Of a stretch of 44,526 nt of DNA, positions 8,906 to 16,483 are shown piece after piece. The notes beneath the pieces were generated by a model that searched no databases, was not told where the DNA came from, and worked only from the letters and a program-made list of their open reading frames with translations. A program made the translations under genes and the position numbers. Within the stretch, counting starts at the first letter, position 1; each line of letters opens with the position of its first letter. The stretch comes from Chloroflexota bacterium (lineage in GTDB: Bacteria > Chloroflexota > Limnocylindria > P2-11E): positions 1 to 44,526 of the forward strand of contig VBDX01000153.1 of NCBI GenBank assembly GCA_005881885.1, read 5' to 3'.

Positions 8906-8912
8906 TCCGTCG

Positions 8913-8926
8913 CCACCACGCGGTGG
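8913..8926. terminator. Hairpin 2 between convergent genes
   Basis: A short stem ccacc / ggtgg with a 4-nt loop sits 7 nt after the previous hairpin. The two together could form a two-stem, bidirectional transcription end. Confidence 0.25.
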
Positions 8927-8965
8927 TTCGCCGATGTAGGTGCGAGCCCGCGCCGGGCCTCGGTG

Positions 8966-9826
8966 CTAGCGATGCGTCACGAACCCGAGCCTTGCGTGGA
9001 TCTCGCGCGTGGCTTTGGAGAAGTTGAGCGTGTAGAAGTGCAGCCCGGGCACGCCAGCCTCGAGCAGATCGCGGCAGAGCTCGGTCGCGACGTCGATTCC
9101 GCGCTTACGGATCTCGGCGCGGTCATCGCCACCCGCTTCGATCCGCTGGACGATGTCGACGGGGACGGCGTAGCCGGAGAGCTCGGCCATCCGCTGGACC
9201 GAGACGAGTGACGTGATGGGCATGATGCCGGCGATGATCGGCTTGGTGATCCCGAGGGCGGCCATCTCGTCGCGGAGGCGCTCGTACTCCTCGACCTTGA
9301 AAAAGAACTGCGTGATCGCGAAGTCCGCCAGGCGCATTTTGAAAGCGAGATGCTCGCGGTCCGATCTGAGGTCCGGCGAGCGTGGGTGGCCGGCCGGATG
9401 AGCCGCTACACCGATCGACTCGAAGCCAAGGCGGCGTCCGAGCTCGACCAGCTGCCAGGCGTACTCGAGCTCCTTGTACGACTCCTCGGCCGGAAGCGGA
9501 TCGCCGCCCAGCGCGAGCAGATTCTCCAACCCTGCCGCACGGAAGCCGCCGATGATCTCGCCAAGCTCAAAGCGCGGATGGGCCACGCAGGTGAGGTGAG
9601 GCATCGGGGTCAGGTCGGTCGTTCTAAGCAGATCTGTGACGACGCGCGTCGTGCGCTCGCGCGATATCCGTCCACCGCGATACGTGACCGAGACGAACGA
9701 CGGTTTGAGCGGCTGGAGGTCGGCGATGGTCCGCGTGAGGAGGGCCTGCTCCTCGTTGTCCTTCGGGGGAAAGAACTCGAACGAGACGGTCCGGCCGGCC
9801 GCGAGGAGCTCGCTGATCCGGGCCAT
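8966..9826 (-). CDS. metF: 5,10-methylenetetrahydrofolate reductase
   Basis: Reduces methylene-THF to methyl-THF, the methyl donor for methionine synthesis. The 286-residue length fits bacterial MetF. The N-terminus carries FEFFPPK with the catalytic Glu at residue 17. VSVTYRGGR takes the place of the usual TYGAGG. HLTCVAHPRFEL, NLLALGGDP, ADFAITQFFF and PIIAGIMPI are further family hallmarks of the FAD-binding TIM barrel. The frame stays open far upstream, but the ATG at 9826 gives the normal N-terminus. A -10-like taaact ends 7 nt before it, with no Shine-Dalgarno, so the mRNA may be leaderless. It is divergent from the SnoaL-like gene. Confidence 0.93.
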   Translation of the reverse strand: MARISELLAAGRTVSFEFFPPKDNEEQALLTRTIADLQPLKPSFVSVTYRGGRISRERTTRVVTDLLRTTDLTPMPHLTCVAHPRFELGEIIGGFRAAGLENLLALGGDPLPAEESYKELEYAWQLVELGRRLGFESIGVAAHPAGHPRSPDLRSDREHLAFKMRLADFAITQFFFKVEEYERLRDEMAALGITKPIIAGIMPITSLVSVQRMAELSGYAVPVDIVQRIEAGGDDRAEIRKRGIDVATELCRDLLEAGVPGLHFYTLNFSKATREIHARLGFVTHR

Positions 9827-9833
9827 TTCCGCG

Positions 9834-9839
9834 AGTTTA
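9834..9839 (-). promoter_or_regulatory. Possible -10 element of metF
   Basis: On the minus strand the hexamer reads taaact and lies exactly 7 nt before the A of the metF ATG. Transcription would begin at the start codon. No -35 was identified. Confidence 0.35.
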
Positions 9840-9896
9840 CTTAGGGTGCGGCCACGGAGGACACTGGTGCTGAGCCGTAGGGCAGGAGGAACAGCG

Positions 9897-10313
9897 ATGA
9901 ACAACGATGAGATGGCCAAGCGGATCCGTGAGGTGTATGAGTCCGGCGACCTCGAGAAGTTCGGAAAAGCGCAGTACGAGATGTCGGCCGAGAACATCGT
10001 CCAGGAGTGGCCGCAGTCCGGAGAGCGGATCAAGGGCCGCGAGAACATCGCGGCGGTCAACCGCAGCTATCCGGCGAGCACCGGGACAACGCCGAAGATG
10101 AAGTTACGGCGGATCCTGAAGCCAGGCGAGGCCTGGGTCATCGAAGGGACGGTCGACTACGGTGACGGCACGCCGGTGAGCTCCGTATCGATCATCGAGA
10201 CCGGAGCCGACGGCAAGGTCGTTCGCCAGACCGACTACTTCGCGAATCCCTTCGAGGCACCGGCCTGGCGCAAGAAGTGGGTGGAGCGGATGGAGCCAGC
10301 CGGCGTCCGTTGA
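9897..10313 (+). CDS. SnoaL-like / NTF2-fold protein
   Basis: A small protein of 138 residues. An N-terminal helix (IREVYESGDLEKFGKAQY) is followed by alternating strands, including NIVQEWPQSGERIKGREN, WVIEGTVDYGDG and VRQTDYFANPFEAPAWRKKWVER. This is the cone-shaped NTF2/SnoaL fold; the last motif is typical of small nuclear-transport-factor-2-like bacterial proteins. Members isomerise steroids, cyclise polyketides or simply bind ligands; no catalytic dyad can be assigned. The ATG at 9897 is preceded by gcaggagga at a proper distance, so longer in-frame starts are rejected. A GC hairpin follows the gene. Confidence 0.75.
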   Translation: MNNDEMAKRIREVYESGDLEKFGKAQYEMSAENIVQEWPQSGERIKGRENIAAVNRSYPASTGTTPKMKLRRILKPGEAWVIEGTVDYGDGTPVSSVSIIETGADGKVVRQTDYFANPFEAPAWRKKWVERMEPAGVR

Positions 10314-10331
10314 CGGGTAACCGAGCTTCGA

Positions 10332-10359
10332 CGCCCCGGCGTCCGAAGAAGCCGGGGCG
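10332..10359 (+). terminator. Strong GC hairpin after the SnoaL-like gene
   Basis: A perfect 9-bp stem (cgccccggc / gccggggcg) with a 10-nt loop lies 18 nt after the stop codon of the SnoaL-like gene and 57 nt before msrB. It lacks a T-run but is well placed to separate the two transcription units. Confidence 0.5.
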
Positions 10360-10416
10360 GAGAAGCCCGGGTACCGATGAGCGCGTAAAGCGACTCTTCT
10401 AAGAAGGTTGATCGAA

Positions 10417-10833
10417 ATGTCGAGCGATACAAAGCACGAGGATCTTCGCGCCAAGCTCAGCCCGATCCAGTACGCCGTGACCCAGGAAGCGAGCACGGAG
10501 GCGCCCTTCACCGGGGCGTATTGGGATCACCACGGCGATGGAACGTATCGCTGCGTCGTCTGCGGGGAGCCGCTCTTCGACTCGGGGACGAAGTTCGAGT
10601 CGGGGACCGGTTGGCCGAGCTTCTACGACGTCGTCGAGCGGGGGCATGTCACGAGTACAGAGGATCGCTCCCTCGGGATGCGGCGCACCGAGGTCACCTG
10701 CAGCCACTGCGGAGCCCACCTCGGCCACCTGTTCCCGGACGGCCCGCGCCCGACGGGCAAGCGCTATTGCATCAACTCCGCGGCGCTCGCCTTCACGCCG
10801 CGAGACGCTCCTGACGCTCAGGAGTCGCCTTAG
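10417..10833 (+). CDS. msrB: Peptide-methionine (R)-S-oxide reductase
   Basis: Repairs methionine-R-sulfoxide in oxidised proteins. The 138-residue SelR domain is complete. Zinc is held by two CxxC pairs (Cys46/Cys49 in CVVCGE and Cys95/Cys98 in CSHCGA). The GTGWPSF signature is at 63-69, and the catalytic Cys118 lies in RYCINS. A TTG at 10408 is in frame, but ATG 10417 is chosen because aagaagg ends 9 nt upstream of it. It sits just before a DEAD-box helicase with its own leader, so it is probably expressed alone. Confidence 0.95.
   Translation: MSSDTKHEDLRAKLSPIQYAVTQEASTEAPFTGAYWDHHGDGTYRCVVCGEPLFDSGTKFESGTGWPSFYDVVERGHVTSTEDRSLGMRRTEVTCSHCGAHLGHLFPDGPRPTGKRYCINSAALAFTPRDAPDAQESP
10808..10824 (+). 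terminator. Hairpin at the 3' end of msrB
   Basis: A perfect 7-bp stem (ctcctga / tcaggag) with a 3-nt loop lies within the last codons of msrB, 7 nt before its stop. It may stabilise or end the msrB transcript; there is no T-tract directly after it. Confidence 0.35.
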
Positions 10834-10852
10834 TCCTGGTCGTGTCGTCGGT

Positions 10853-10858
10853 TATGCT
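10853..10858 (+). promoter_or_regulatory. Possible -10 element of the helicase gene
   Basis: tatgct, preceded by ggt, resembles a -10 box. A transcript from here would begin near 10865 and carry a leader of about 85 nt that includes the terminator-like hairpin. No good -35 is visible. Confidence 0.3.
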
Positions 10859-10897
10859 GTGCGGAGAACATTCGGGCATCCAGAAGAGGTGTGTGAC

Positions 10898-10924
10898 GGA
10901 CCGCGCAAGGCGGCCCGCTTTTTT
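10898..10924 (+). terminator. Intrinsic terminator/attenuator in the helicase leader
   Basis: The stem ggaccgc / gcggccc (one A-C mismatch, loop gcaag) is followed by gc and six T residues at 10919-10924. This is the clearest intrinsic-terminator shape in the window. It ends about 10 nt before the ribosome site of the DEAD-box helicase rather than after a gene. It may therefore work as an attenuator that cold or helicase level could relieve. It could alternatively terminate msrB. Confidence 0.6.
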
Positions 10925-10950
10925 GTAGCCCCACGGAAGGAACCCTCGCC

Positions 10951-12150
10951 TTGATCGCACTTGCCCCAGACCTCGACCGAGCCACACGAGGGCTCGGCTG
11001 GACGAGCTTCACACCCGTGCAAGAGCTCGCGATCCCGCACCTCCGCGCGGGCCGCGATCTCTTCGCCCAGGCGCAGACCGGCACGGGGAAGACGGGCGCG
11101 TTCGCGCTCCCGATCCTCGAGCGCGTCGCCGGCCGGGCCTCGGCCCCGTTCGCGCTGGTCATCGTCCCGACGCGCGAGCTGTGCGCGCAGGTCGCAGCCG
11201 AGTTCCAGACCCTCGGGCGCGGCCGCTCGGCACGCGTCGTGGCGCTCTACGGAGGGGTCGGGTACCGCGACCAGGAAGCGGCGCTCCGCCGCGGTGTCCA
11301 TGTCGCGGTCGCGACGCCCGGTCGCCTGATCGACCTCGTGGCGAGGCGGTCCCTGGATCTCTCGAAGGTCCGCGTGCTCGTCCTCGATGAAGCCGATCGC
11401 CTCCTCGACCTGGGCTTCGCGCCGGACATCGCGCGTATCGTCGCCCTCCTTTCGGGGCCGCGGCAGACCGCGCTCTTCTCAGCAACGCTCACCGCCGACG
11501 TCCGCACGATCGCCAAGCGCTACACGACGGATCCCGCGATGGTCGCGGTGCATCCCGAGCGGCCGACGGTCGAGGCGATCGATCAGGCCTGGATCGAGGT
11601 ACGCGAAGTCGACAAGGTCACCGCGCTCCACGAGCTGCTGGGACGGTCTGGTGTCGAGCGCACGCTCGTATTTCGACGGACGAAGCACGGCGCCGACAAG
11701 CTCGTGAAGGCGCTCGACCGGCTCGGACGGCCGGCCCGCGCCCTGCACGGCAACGTCGGGCAGCGCGAGCGCGAGCGGGTACTCGAGGGGTTCCGCCGCG
11801 GAACGATCCCGACGCTCGTGGCGACGAACCTCGCCGCGCGCGGTCTACACGTGGACGACATCGGTCACGTCGTGAACTTCGATCTGCCGGAAAATGCCGA
11901 CACCTACGTTCACCGCGTGGGTCGAACCGGGCGTGCGGGTCGGCGCGGCATCGCGTACACCTTTGTGAACGAGATGCAGCGCAAGGACTTCGAGGACATC
12001 AGGCGCCTGGCGAAAGTCCCCTTTCGCCGCGAGCCGCTGACGCTGCGGGGCGGAGCTCCGGATCACGCCACGGCCGTCCGGACTCCTCGAGTCACCGGGG
12101 CCCGACGAGTGCATCCCTCGGCCGCGCGCCGAGCGAGAGGTCGCCGCTAA
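10951..12150 (+). CDS. DEAD-box ATP-dependent RNA helicase
   Basis: Unwinds RNA duplexes in ribosome assembly, mRNA decay or cold adaptation. The two-domain core is complete in 399 residues. It has the Q motif (TSFTPVQ, 18-24), motif I AQTGTGKT (41-48), PTREL, TPGR, DEAD (146-149), SAT, then TLVFRRTKHGADKL, the ARGLHVDDI segment and HRVGRTGRAGR. The C-terminal tail is short and basic, ending in RRARGRR, as in RhlE-like enzymes. The start is TTG at 10951, with ggaagga 9 nt before it and a terminator-like hairpin before that. The stop overlaps the next ATG as TAATG, so the zinc-ribbon protein is co-translated. Confidence 0.95.
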   Translation: MIALAPDLDRATRGLGWTSFTPVQELAIPHLRAGRDLFAQAQTGTGKTGAFALPILERVAGRASAPFALVIVPTRELCAQVAAEFQTLGRGRSARVVALYGGVGYRDQEAALRRGVHVAVATPGRLIDLVARRSLDLSKVRVLVLDEADRLLDLGFAPDIARIVALLSGPRQTALFSATLTADVRTIAKRYTTDPAMVAVHPERPTVEAIDQAWIEVREVDKVTALHELLGRSGVERTLVFRRTKHGADKLVKALDRLGRPARALHGNVGQRERERVLEGFRRGTIPTLVATNLAARGLHVDDIGHVVNFDLPENADTYVHRVGRTGRAGRRGIAYTFVNEMQRKDFEDIRRLAKVPFRREPLTLRGGAPDHATAVRTPRVTGARRVHPSAARRARGRR

Positions 12151-12368
12151 TGGGCCGAAAGAAGAGAATCGGTTTCGCCGACCTGCAAGCCACCCAGGCC
12201 GAGCTGGCGGGGGGCGAGGTCCGCTGTCCGGAGTGCAAGCGGAAGCTGTCGGAGGCCGACGGACTGCGGTTCGTTCAGGGTTTCGGGCAAGCCGAGCCGT
12301 CGCTCGCCGCGCTCAACTGTCCGCGTTGTCGCACCATGATCAGCATCCGCATCATCACCGCGACCTAA
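12150..12368 (+). CDS. Small zinc-ribbon protein coupled to the helicase
   Basis: A 72-residue protein with two CPxC knuckles (Cys26/Cys29 in CPECK and Cys57/Cys60 in CPRCR), spaced as in a zinc ribbon. The N-terminus is basic (MGRKKR). Such ribbons bind nucleic acid or protein. Its ATG shares a base with the helicase TAA, which ties expression tightly to the helicase and suggests a shared RNA substrate or a partner role; that is inference. I do not recognise a named family. Confidence 0.7.
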   Translation: MGRKKRIGFADLQATQAELAGGEVRCPECKRKLSEADGLRFVQGFGQAEPSLAALNCPRCRTMISIRIITAT

Positions 12369-12387
12369 GCCAGTTCGTCGAGTGCGC

Positions 12388-12696
12388 TCACGACAGATGA
12401 GATCGCTTCGTGGCTTCAACTCGCGCGAGCTCGCGCCACGCGGCACCCCAAAACCCGCCACCAAACGTGACGACGGCCAGCAACGCTCCGAATAGCACCA
12501 CCGCGTCGATACTCTCCCGTCCCTGTGGTGCCCAGTAAACGTCGGCGAGGTTCAGGATGAGCGCGAACTCGTCCAGTACGAGTGCCGCCCCCAAGCCGAA
12601 GACCACCGCACGGACGCGCCGGAAGGTGTTCGCGAGGTCGAGCAGCGAGGCAATGAGCAGGAGCGCGATCCCAAACACCATGTGATGGACATGCAA
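12388..12696 (-). CDS. Multi-pass membrane protein, N-terminus without a normal start
   Basis: The recognisable part reads HVHHMVFGIALLLIASL, later ALVLDEFALILNLADVYW and ESIDAVVLFGALLAVV. It gives three or four helices with conserved His and Asp/Glu in or near the membrane, like a family of uncharacterised integral membrane proteins in high-GC bacteria. The only standard start is TTG at 12696. The frame continues open to the stop at 12952-12954 and, just upstream, encodes another helix (LLGAFAFLVTFGLVRIVTH, about 12751-12801) preceded by a charged helix. That looks like the genuine N-terminus, yet it contains no ATG, GTG or TTG. ATT or ACG codons near 12905 and 12878 are the only candidates. 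A small deletion or unusual initiation is likely. Confidence 0.55.
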   Translation of the reverse strand: MHVHHMVFGIALLLIASLLDLANTFRRVRAVVFGLGAALVLDEFALILNLADVYWAPQGRESIDAVVLFGALLAVVTFGGGFWGAAWRELARVEATKRSHLS

Positions 12697-12929
12697 CCCG
12701 CCGATCTCCAGTCCTCCACCACCGCGCGCCTCGAGCAGGGTGTGCGTGACGATGCGAACGAGCCCAAAGGTGACAAGGAACGCGAACGCGCCGAGTAGCC
12801 GTGGCTCTTGATCAAGTGCGACGACCTCGCGCCGGTATGCGGCGATGATCCGGCGCGCGCGATCTTGGAGTCCGTGCGTCGCGCTTACGGCGGGCGAGCG
12901 AGGAATGCCCCTCTTCGTGAAGCTTTCGT

Positions 12930-13190
12930 CTACGCCCGCACAGCTCGACCGCTAATGAGCCGCACGATCGCGACGAGGACGACCGCGCCGATCGTGGCGA
13001 CGATGATCGAGCCGATCAAACCGGTCGGTTCGGCGCTCGGCATGATCAGACCGAAGAGCCAGCCGCCGACGATGGCGCCGATGAGGCCGAGGACGAGGTC
13101 CCCGATCAGGCCGTAGCCGCCCCCTTTCATGATCAGCCCCGCGAGCCAGCCAGCGATGAGTCCCACGATGATCCACGCGATGATTCCCAT
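12930..13190 (-). CDS. GlsB/YeaQ/YmgE-family membrane protein
   Basis: An 86-residue, very hydrophobic protein of the transglycosylase-associated / GlsB family. It starts MGIIAWIIVGLIAGWLAG, followed by a glycine-rich loop (MKGGGYGLIGDLVLGLIGAIVGGWLFG) and a third helix. The repeated Gly motifs and the three-helix pattern are diagnostic. The family is linked to envelope and stress responses but has no proven biochemical role. The ATG at 13190 has aggagg about 6 nt upstream on the minus strand. Its 3' end overlaps the unused open region upstream of the previous gene. Confidence 0.88.
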   Translation of the reverse strand: MGIIAWIIVGLIAGWLAGLIMKGGGYGLIGDLVLGLIGAIVGGWLFGLIMPSAEPTGLIGSIIVATIGAVVLVAIVRLISGRAVRA

Positions 13191-13213
13191 GCGTTCCTCC
13201 TGACCGTTTTTGG

Positions 13214-13405
13214 TTAAGCCATTAGCGCAAGCGCATCGAGCAACGATCTCGGATTGGTGTTGGGATTGAAGATCCGTGGGCCGGCGAGGAAGATGAGTAC
13301 GACGACGATAAGGATGAGGATCGCGATCCCAACCAGCATCCCCGTTCCAAAGCCTCTATCGCTCGGCCCAGTCGGCGTGCTCGGATTGACGTTGACCTGT
13401 CCCAC
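13214..13405 (-). CDS. Small single-span membrane protein
   Basis: A 63-residue protein. A polar, Pro/Thr/Ser-rich N-tail (residues 1-20) leads to one strong transmembrane helix (MLVGIAILILIVVVLIFLAG) and a short C-tail with Asn-Pro repeats (IFNPNTNP). It starts at GTG 13405, with gggagg about 10 nt upstream on the minus strand. It lies 23 nt before the GlsB-like gene on the same strand and is probably co-transcribed. Function unknown. Confidence 0.6.
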   Translation of the reverse strand: MGQVNVNPSTPTGPSDRGFGTGMLVGIAILILIVVVLIFLAGPRIFNPNTNPRSLLDALALMA

Positions 13406-13540
13406 TTTCGTGATGCCTCCCCCGCAGCGTTAGCCAGTTCGCTCGCCGTGCAAACACTGTGCCCATGAGCCTGCGCAGACGGCCGGGGGCTTGGCCGTCC
13501 TGCGGTCAATCGTGACGGTAGCCAGCGAAGAAGAGAAGAA

Positions 13541-13560
13541 ATGTGCTATAAGTAGCACAT
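13541..13560 (+). promoter_or_regulatory. Palindromic operator over the antitoxin start codon
   Basis: The sequence atgtgctataagtagcacat is an inverted repeat with 8-bp arms (atgtgcta / tagcacat) and a 4-nt centre. The right arm ends in the AT of the ATG at 13559. The centre contains tataag (13547-13552), a good -10, placed so that transcription would begin at or next to the ATG. Phd/VapB proteins repress their own promoters at such palindromes, so this is very likely the autoregulatory operator. Confidence 0.65.
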
Positions 13561-13834
13561 GAGATCCATCGGGGTTCGCGAGCTCAGGCAGCAGGCGAGT
13601 CGTTATCTCCGCGAAGTCGAGCGGGGCGATGCTATCGAGGTTACCGATCACGGCCGGCCGGTTGCCAGGCTGGTTCCGATCCCACGATCGAGCCCGGTCG
13701 ACGCGCTCTTAGCGTCCGGTCAGCTCTCGCCTTCGGCCGGGGATCCGCTTGAACTCGGTGCGCCCCTCGAGCCGAGGCCAGGCGTACCACTACCCAGCGT
13801 GGAGCTCGCTGCGATGCGCGAGGACGAGCGTTGA
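13559..13834 (+). CDS. Type II antitoxin, Phd/YefM (VapB-like)
   Basis: A 91-residue antitoxin. The N-terminal half (IGVRELRQQASRYLREVERGDAIEVTDHGRPVARLVPI) is a classic Phd/YefM fold: a DNA-binding helix pair, then the strand containing HGRPVA. The C-terminal half is rich in Pro, Leu and acidic residues and should wrap and block the toxin. The gene starts within a palindrome and overlaps the PIN toxin by 4 nt, the standard antitoxin-first order. It should neutralise the toxin and, with it, repress the promoter. Confidence 0.88.
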   Translation: MRSIGVRELRQQASRYLREVERGDAIEVTDHGRPVARLVPIPRSSPVDALLASGQLSPSAGDPLELGAPLEPRPGVPLPSVELAAMREDER

Positions 13835-14226
13835 CCCGCAGGGCCTACTTCGACTCCTCGGCCCTCGTCAAGCTCGTCGTGCGCGAGGATGAATCTGCAG
13901 CGCTCCGAGCATTCATCCGGCGACGGACGGGCAGCAGCTCATGCGCGCTCGCCCGGGTCGAGGTGCTCCGAGCGGTGCGGCACCACGGCGCGCCGGCGGT
14001 GAGCCGGGCACGGCAAGTCATCGAACGATTCGATCTCGTGCGCATCGACGACACGCTGCTCGACGCCGCGGCGCTGCTCCCGGTCGAGCGGCTTCGCAGC
14101 CTCGACGCGATCCACTTGGCCGCCGCGCAACGCCTCGGCAGGGATCTTTCAGTCCTCGTCAGCTACGACGACCGAATGCTCGCGGCGGCGGGAGAGCTTG
14201 GAATCCGAGTGACGAGCCCTCGCTGA
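13831..14226 (+). CDS. PIN-domain ribonuclease toxin (VapC-like)
   Basis: A 131-residue PIN nuclease. The four acidic metal ligands are in place: Asp8 in YFDSSALVK, Glu44 in ARVEVLRA, Asp92 in [10 protein letters not shown], and Asp113/Asp114 in YDDRML. VapC proteins cut tRNA or rRNA and halt translation. Translation begins at TTG 13831, which overlaps the antitoxin stop codon, so toxin output is lower than and coupled to antitoxin. The xylose isomerase gene follows but has its own ribosome site. Confidence 0.88.
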   Translation: MTRRAYFDSSALVKLVVREDESAALRAFIRRRTGSSSCALARVEVLRAVRHHGAPAVSRARQVIERFDLVRIDDTLLDAAALLPVERLRSLDAIHLAAAQRLGRDLSVLVSYDDRMLAAAGELGIRVTSPR

Positions 14227-14296
14227 CAGCTGGCTTCGCCTCGAATCGATGAGCCGGCCGGCGGGAGCGCAGAATCGCCTCGCGAGGAGGATCGGC

Positions 14297-15667
14297 ATGA
14301 GGGGCGAGTTCTTCACCGAAGTGCCGGAGCGGATCAGGTACGGCGGGCCCGAGTCTTCCGATCCGCTCTCGTACGCCGTCTATCAGCCCGACCGCGAAGT
14401 GCTCGGGAAGCGGATGGAGGACCAGCTCCGCGTCGCGGTCTGCCTCTGGCACTCGTTCAACTGGCCGGGCTCCGACGTCTTCGGCGTGGGCACCTTTGAT
14501 CGCCCCTGGCTCACAGCCGGCCACGATGTCGCGACCGCGACGCGAACGAAGCTCGACGCCGCATTCGAGCTCATCGACAAGCTCGGTGTCCCGTTCTTCA
14601 CCTTTCACGATCGGGATGTCGCACCCGAGGGACACACGTACGCCGAGACGCGGGCGAACCTCGATTCCAGCGTGGATCAGATCGAACGGCACATGGCCCG
14701 CACCGGGGCGCGGCTGCTCTGGGGCACAGCGAACCTCTTCGGACACCCGCGCTACGCCGCGGGCGCCGCGACCAATCCCGATCCCGAGGTGTTCGCGTAC
14801 GCCGCCGCCCAGGTCAAGACGATGCTCGAGGTCACCCACCGCCTGGGCGGAGCGAACTACGTGCTGTGGGGCGGGCGCGAGGGGTATGAGACGCTTCTCA
14901 ACACCGATCTCCGCCGAGAAGAAGCCCAGTTCGCACGGTTCCTGGCGTTGGTCGCGGAGCACAAGCAGCGGATCGGCTTCAAGGGCACGCTGCTCATCGA
15001 GCCGAAGCCACAGGAGCCGACGAAGCACCAGTACGACTACGACGTCGCAACCGTCGTTGGCTTCCTTCAGCGTCATGACCTCGCCGACGAGTACCGCTTG
15101 AATCTCGAGGCCAACCACGCGACGCTCGCGGGCCATAGCTTCCATCACGAGGTCGCGAGCGCGATCGCCCTCGGTGTCTTCGGCAGCACCGACGTCAACC
15201 GCGGCGATTACCAGAATGGTTGGGACACGGACCAGTTCCCGAACTCGGTCGACGAGCTGTCGTTGGCCCTCCACGAGATCCTGGCCGACGGAGGATTCAC
15301 GGCGGGAGGCTTCAACTTCGACGCGAAGCTGCGGCGGCAGAGCGTGAGCCGGACCGACCTGTTCCACGCCCATATCGGCGGTATCGACACGCTCGCGCGA
15401 GCGCTGCTCGCGGCCGCGGACATGGTCGAGCAGGGGACGCTCGTGGCGCCCCGCAAGGAGCGCTACGCGGGCTGGTCGAACGAGCTCGGGGCCGCGATCC
15501 TGAGTGGTTCGGTGACTCTCGCCGACCTCGAGCGCCGGGTCGCGGCGGGCGAGATCGATCCGCGACCCACATCCGGGCAGCAAGAGCTTCTCGAAGGCTT
15601 GGTCAATCGCCGCATCTGGGCCGCCGATCGGTCGCGGGAACGCGCAACGAAGACCGCCGGGCGCTAG
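14297..15667 (+). CDS. xylA: Xylose isomerase (class II)
   Basis: Converts D-xylose to D-xylulose in the cytoplasm. The match to the E. coli-type enzyme is extensive: [15 protein letters not shown], the catalytic His104 and Asp107 in [65 protein letters not shown] (first metal Glu), [16 protein letters not shown] and FNFDAK. At 456 residues it is slightly longer than usual, with extra residues at the C-terminus. The ATG at 14297 is chosen because aggagg lies 6 nt before it. It is convergent with the sugar importer, and the two stop codons overlap. Confidence 0.96.
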   Translation: MRGEFFTEVPERIRYGGPESSDPLSYAVYQPDREVLGKRMEDQLRVAVCLWHSFNWPGSDVFGVGTFDRPWLTAGHDVATATRTKLDAAFELIDKLGVPFFTFHDRDVAPEGHTYAETRANLDSSVDQIERHMARTGARLLWGTANLFGHPRYAAGAATNPDPEVFAYAAAQVKTMLEVTHRLGGANYVLWGGREGYETLLNTDLRREEAQFARFLALVAEHKQRIGFKGTLLIEPKPQEPTKHQYDYDVATVVGFLQRHDLADEYRLNLEANHATLAGHSFHHEVASAIALGVFGSTDVNRGDYQNGWDTDQFPNSVDELSLALHEILADGGFTAGGFNFDAKLRRQSVSRTDLFHAHIGGIDTLARALLAAADMVEQGTLVAPRKERYAGWSNELGAAILSGSVTLADLERRVAAGEIDPRPTSGQQELLEGLVNRRIWAADRSRERATKTAGR

Positions 15668-16476
15668 CCGTGTAACTCGGCCAGCTCCTGGCGCGTGAGC
15701 TTCGTCGGCGGCTTGCCCAGGATGATCATCCCGAGGACTTCGTCGGTCGTGACGTCGTTCTTGTTCACGGTTCCGACGAGCCTGCCGTGGTACATGACGC
15801 TGATCCGCTCCGAGAGATCGAACACGTCGTGGATGTCGTGGCTGACGAGGAAGATGCCGATCCCTTCGCTTTTGAGCTGTCGGATGAGGCTGTGCACTTG
15901 CGCGGTCTCGGCAGGGCCAAGGGCGGCCGTCGGCTCGTCCATGATCAGGGCCCGCGCGTTGAATTGGATCGCTCGAGCGATGGCGACTGCCTGGCGCTGT
16001 CCGCCGGACAGTCGGAGCACCGGTGTCTTGAAGTTCTTGAAGTTTGGGTTGAGCCGTCCGATGACCTTGCGCGTCGCCGACTCCATCGCGGCGTCGTCGA
16101 GTGTTGTCGTCGCCTGGAGCTCGCGGCCGAGGAACACGTTCGCCGGCGCATCGAGGTTGTCCGCGAGCGCGAGCGTCTGGTAGATCGTCTCGACCCCAAG
16201 AGCCTTGGCGTCGCGGGGATTGCCGATCGTGACCGGCTGTCCGTTGACCAGGATCTGTCCCGAATCCGGCGGCCGTGCGCCGGATAGCGTCCGCATAAGC
16301 GTCGTCTTTCCGGCACCGTTGCCGCCGACGACGCCGACGACCTCGCCCGCGTAGAGGTCGATCGTCACACCGGCGACGGCGCGGACGCCTCCGAATGCGA
16401 CGTGGATGTTTCGCAGCTCCACCAGCGGCACGCGCTGAGGTGCTGCGATCGGCGTCGCCGTCACTGGGGTGATCAT
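15664..16476 (-). CDS. Sugar ABC transporter ATP-binding protein (single nucleotide-binding domain)
   Basis: Powers the xylose-type importer. The 270-residue protein has Walker [10 protein letters not shown], a Q-loop in ETIYQTLAL, the signature [14 protein letters not shown], Walker [12 protein letters not shown] and the switch His in LVSHDIHD. XylG-type proteins usually carry two fused ATPase domains of about 500 residues. This one has a single domain, like FrcA-type subunits, and would act as a homodimer. It is the last gene of the operon, 7 nt after the permease stop. Its stop codon overlaps the end of xylA on the other strand. Confidence 0.92.
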   Translation of the reverse strand: MITPVTATPIAAPQRVPLVELRNIHVAFGGVRAVAGVTIDLYAGEVVGVVGGNGAGKTTLMRTLSGARPPDSGQILVNGQPVTIGNPRDAKALGVETIYQTLALADNLDAPANVFLGRELQATTTLDDAAMESATRKVIGRLNPNFKNFKTPVLRLSGGQRQAVAIARAIQFNARALIMDEPTAALGPAETAQVHSLIRQLKSEGIGIFLVSHDIHDVFDLSERISVMYHGRLVGTVNKNDVTTDEVLGMIILGKPPTKLTRQELAELHG

Positions 16477-16483
16477 CGCCGGA

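Larger units (their letters stand above)
8683..8965. other. Intergenic region between convergent genes
   Basis: This 283-nt gap lies between the plus-strand GTPase B gene and the minus-strand metF. It holds an AT-richer patch near 8760-8820, an imperfect inverted repeat (ttccact ... agtgggaa) around 8799-8822, and two GC hairpins near its right end. I see no convincing gene or tRNA in it. Confidence 0.5.

Noticed and set aside
12808-13116. Plus-strand frame opposite the GlsB-like gene
   Set aside because: GlsB-like sequence on the minus strand has a good ribosome site and a clear family pattern; this frame is its shadow.
14159-15583. 474-codon minus-strand frame opposite xylA
   Set aside because: It mirrors the unmistakable xylA sequence in antisense and has no family motif; a codon-bias shadow.
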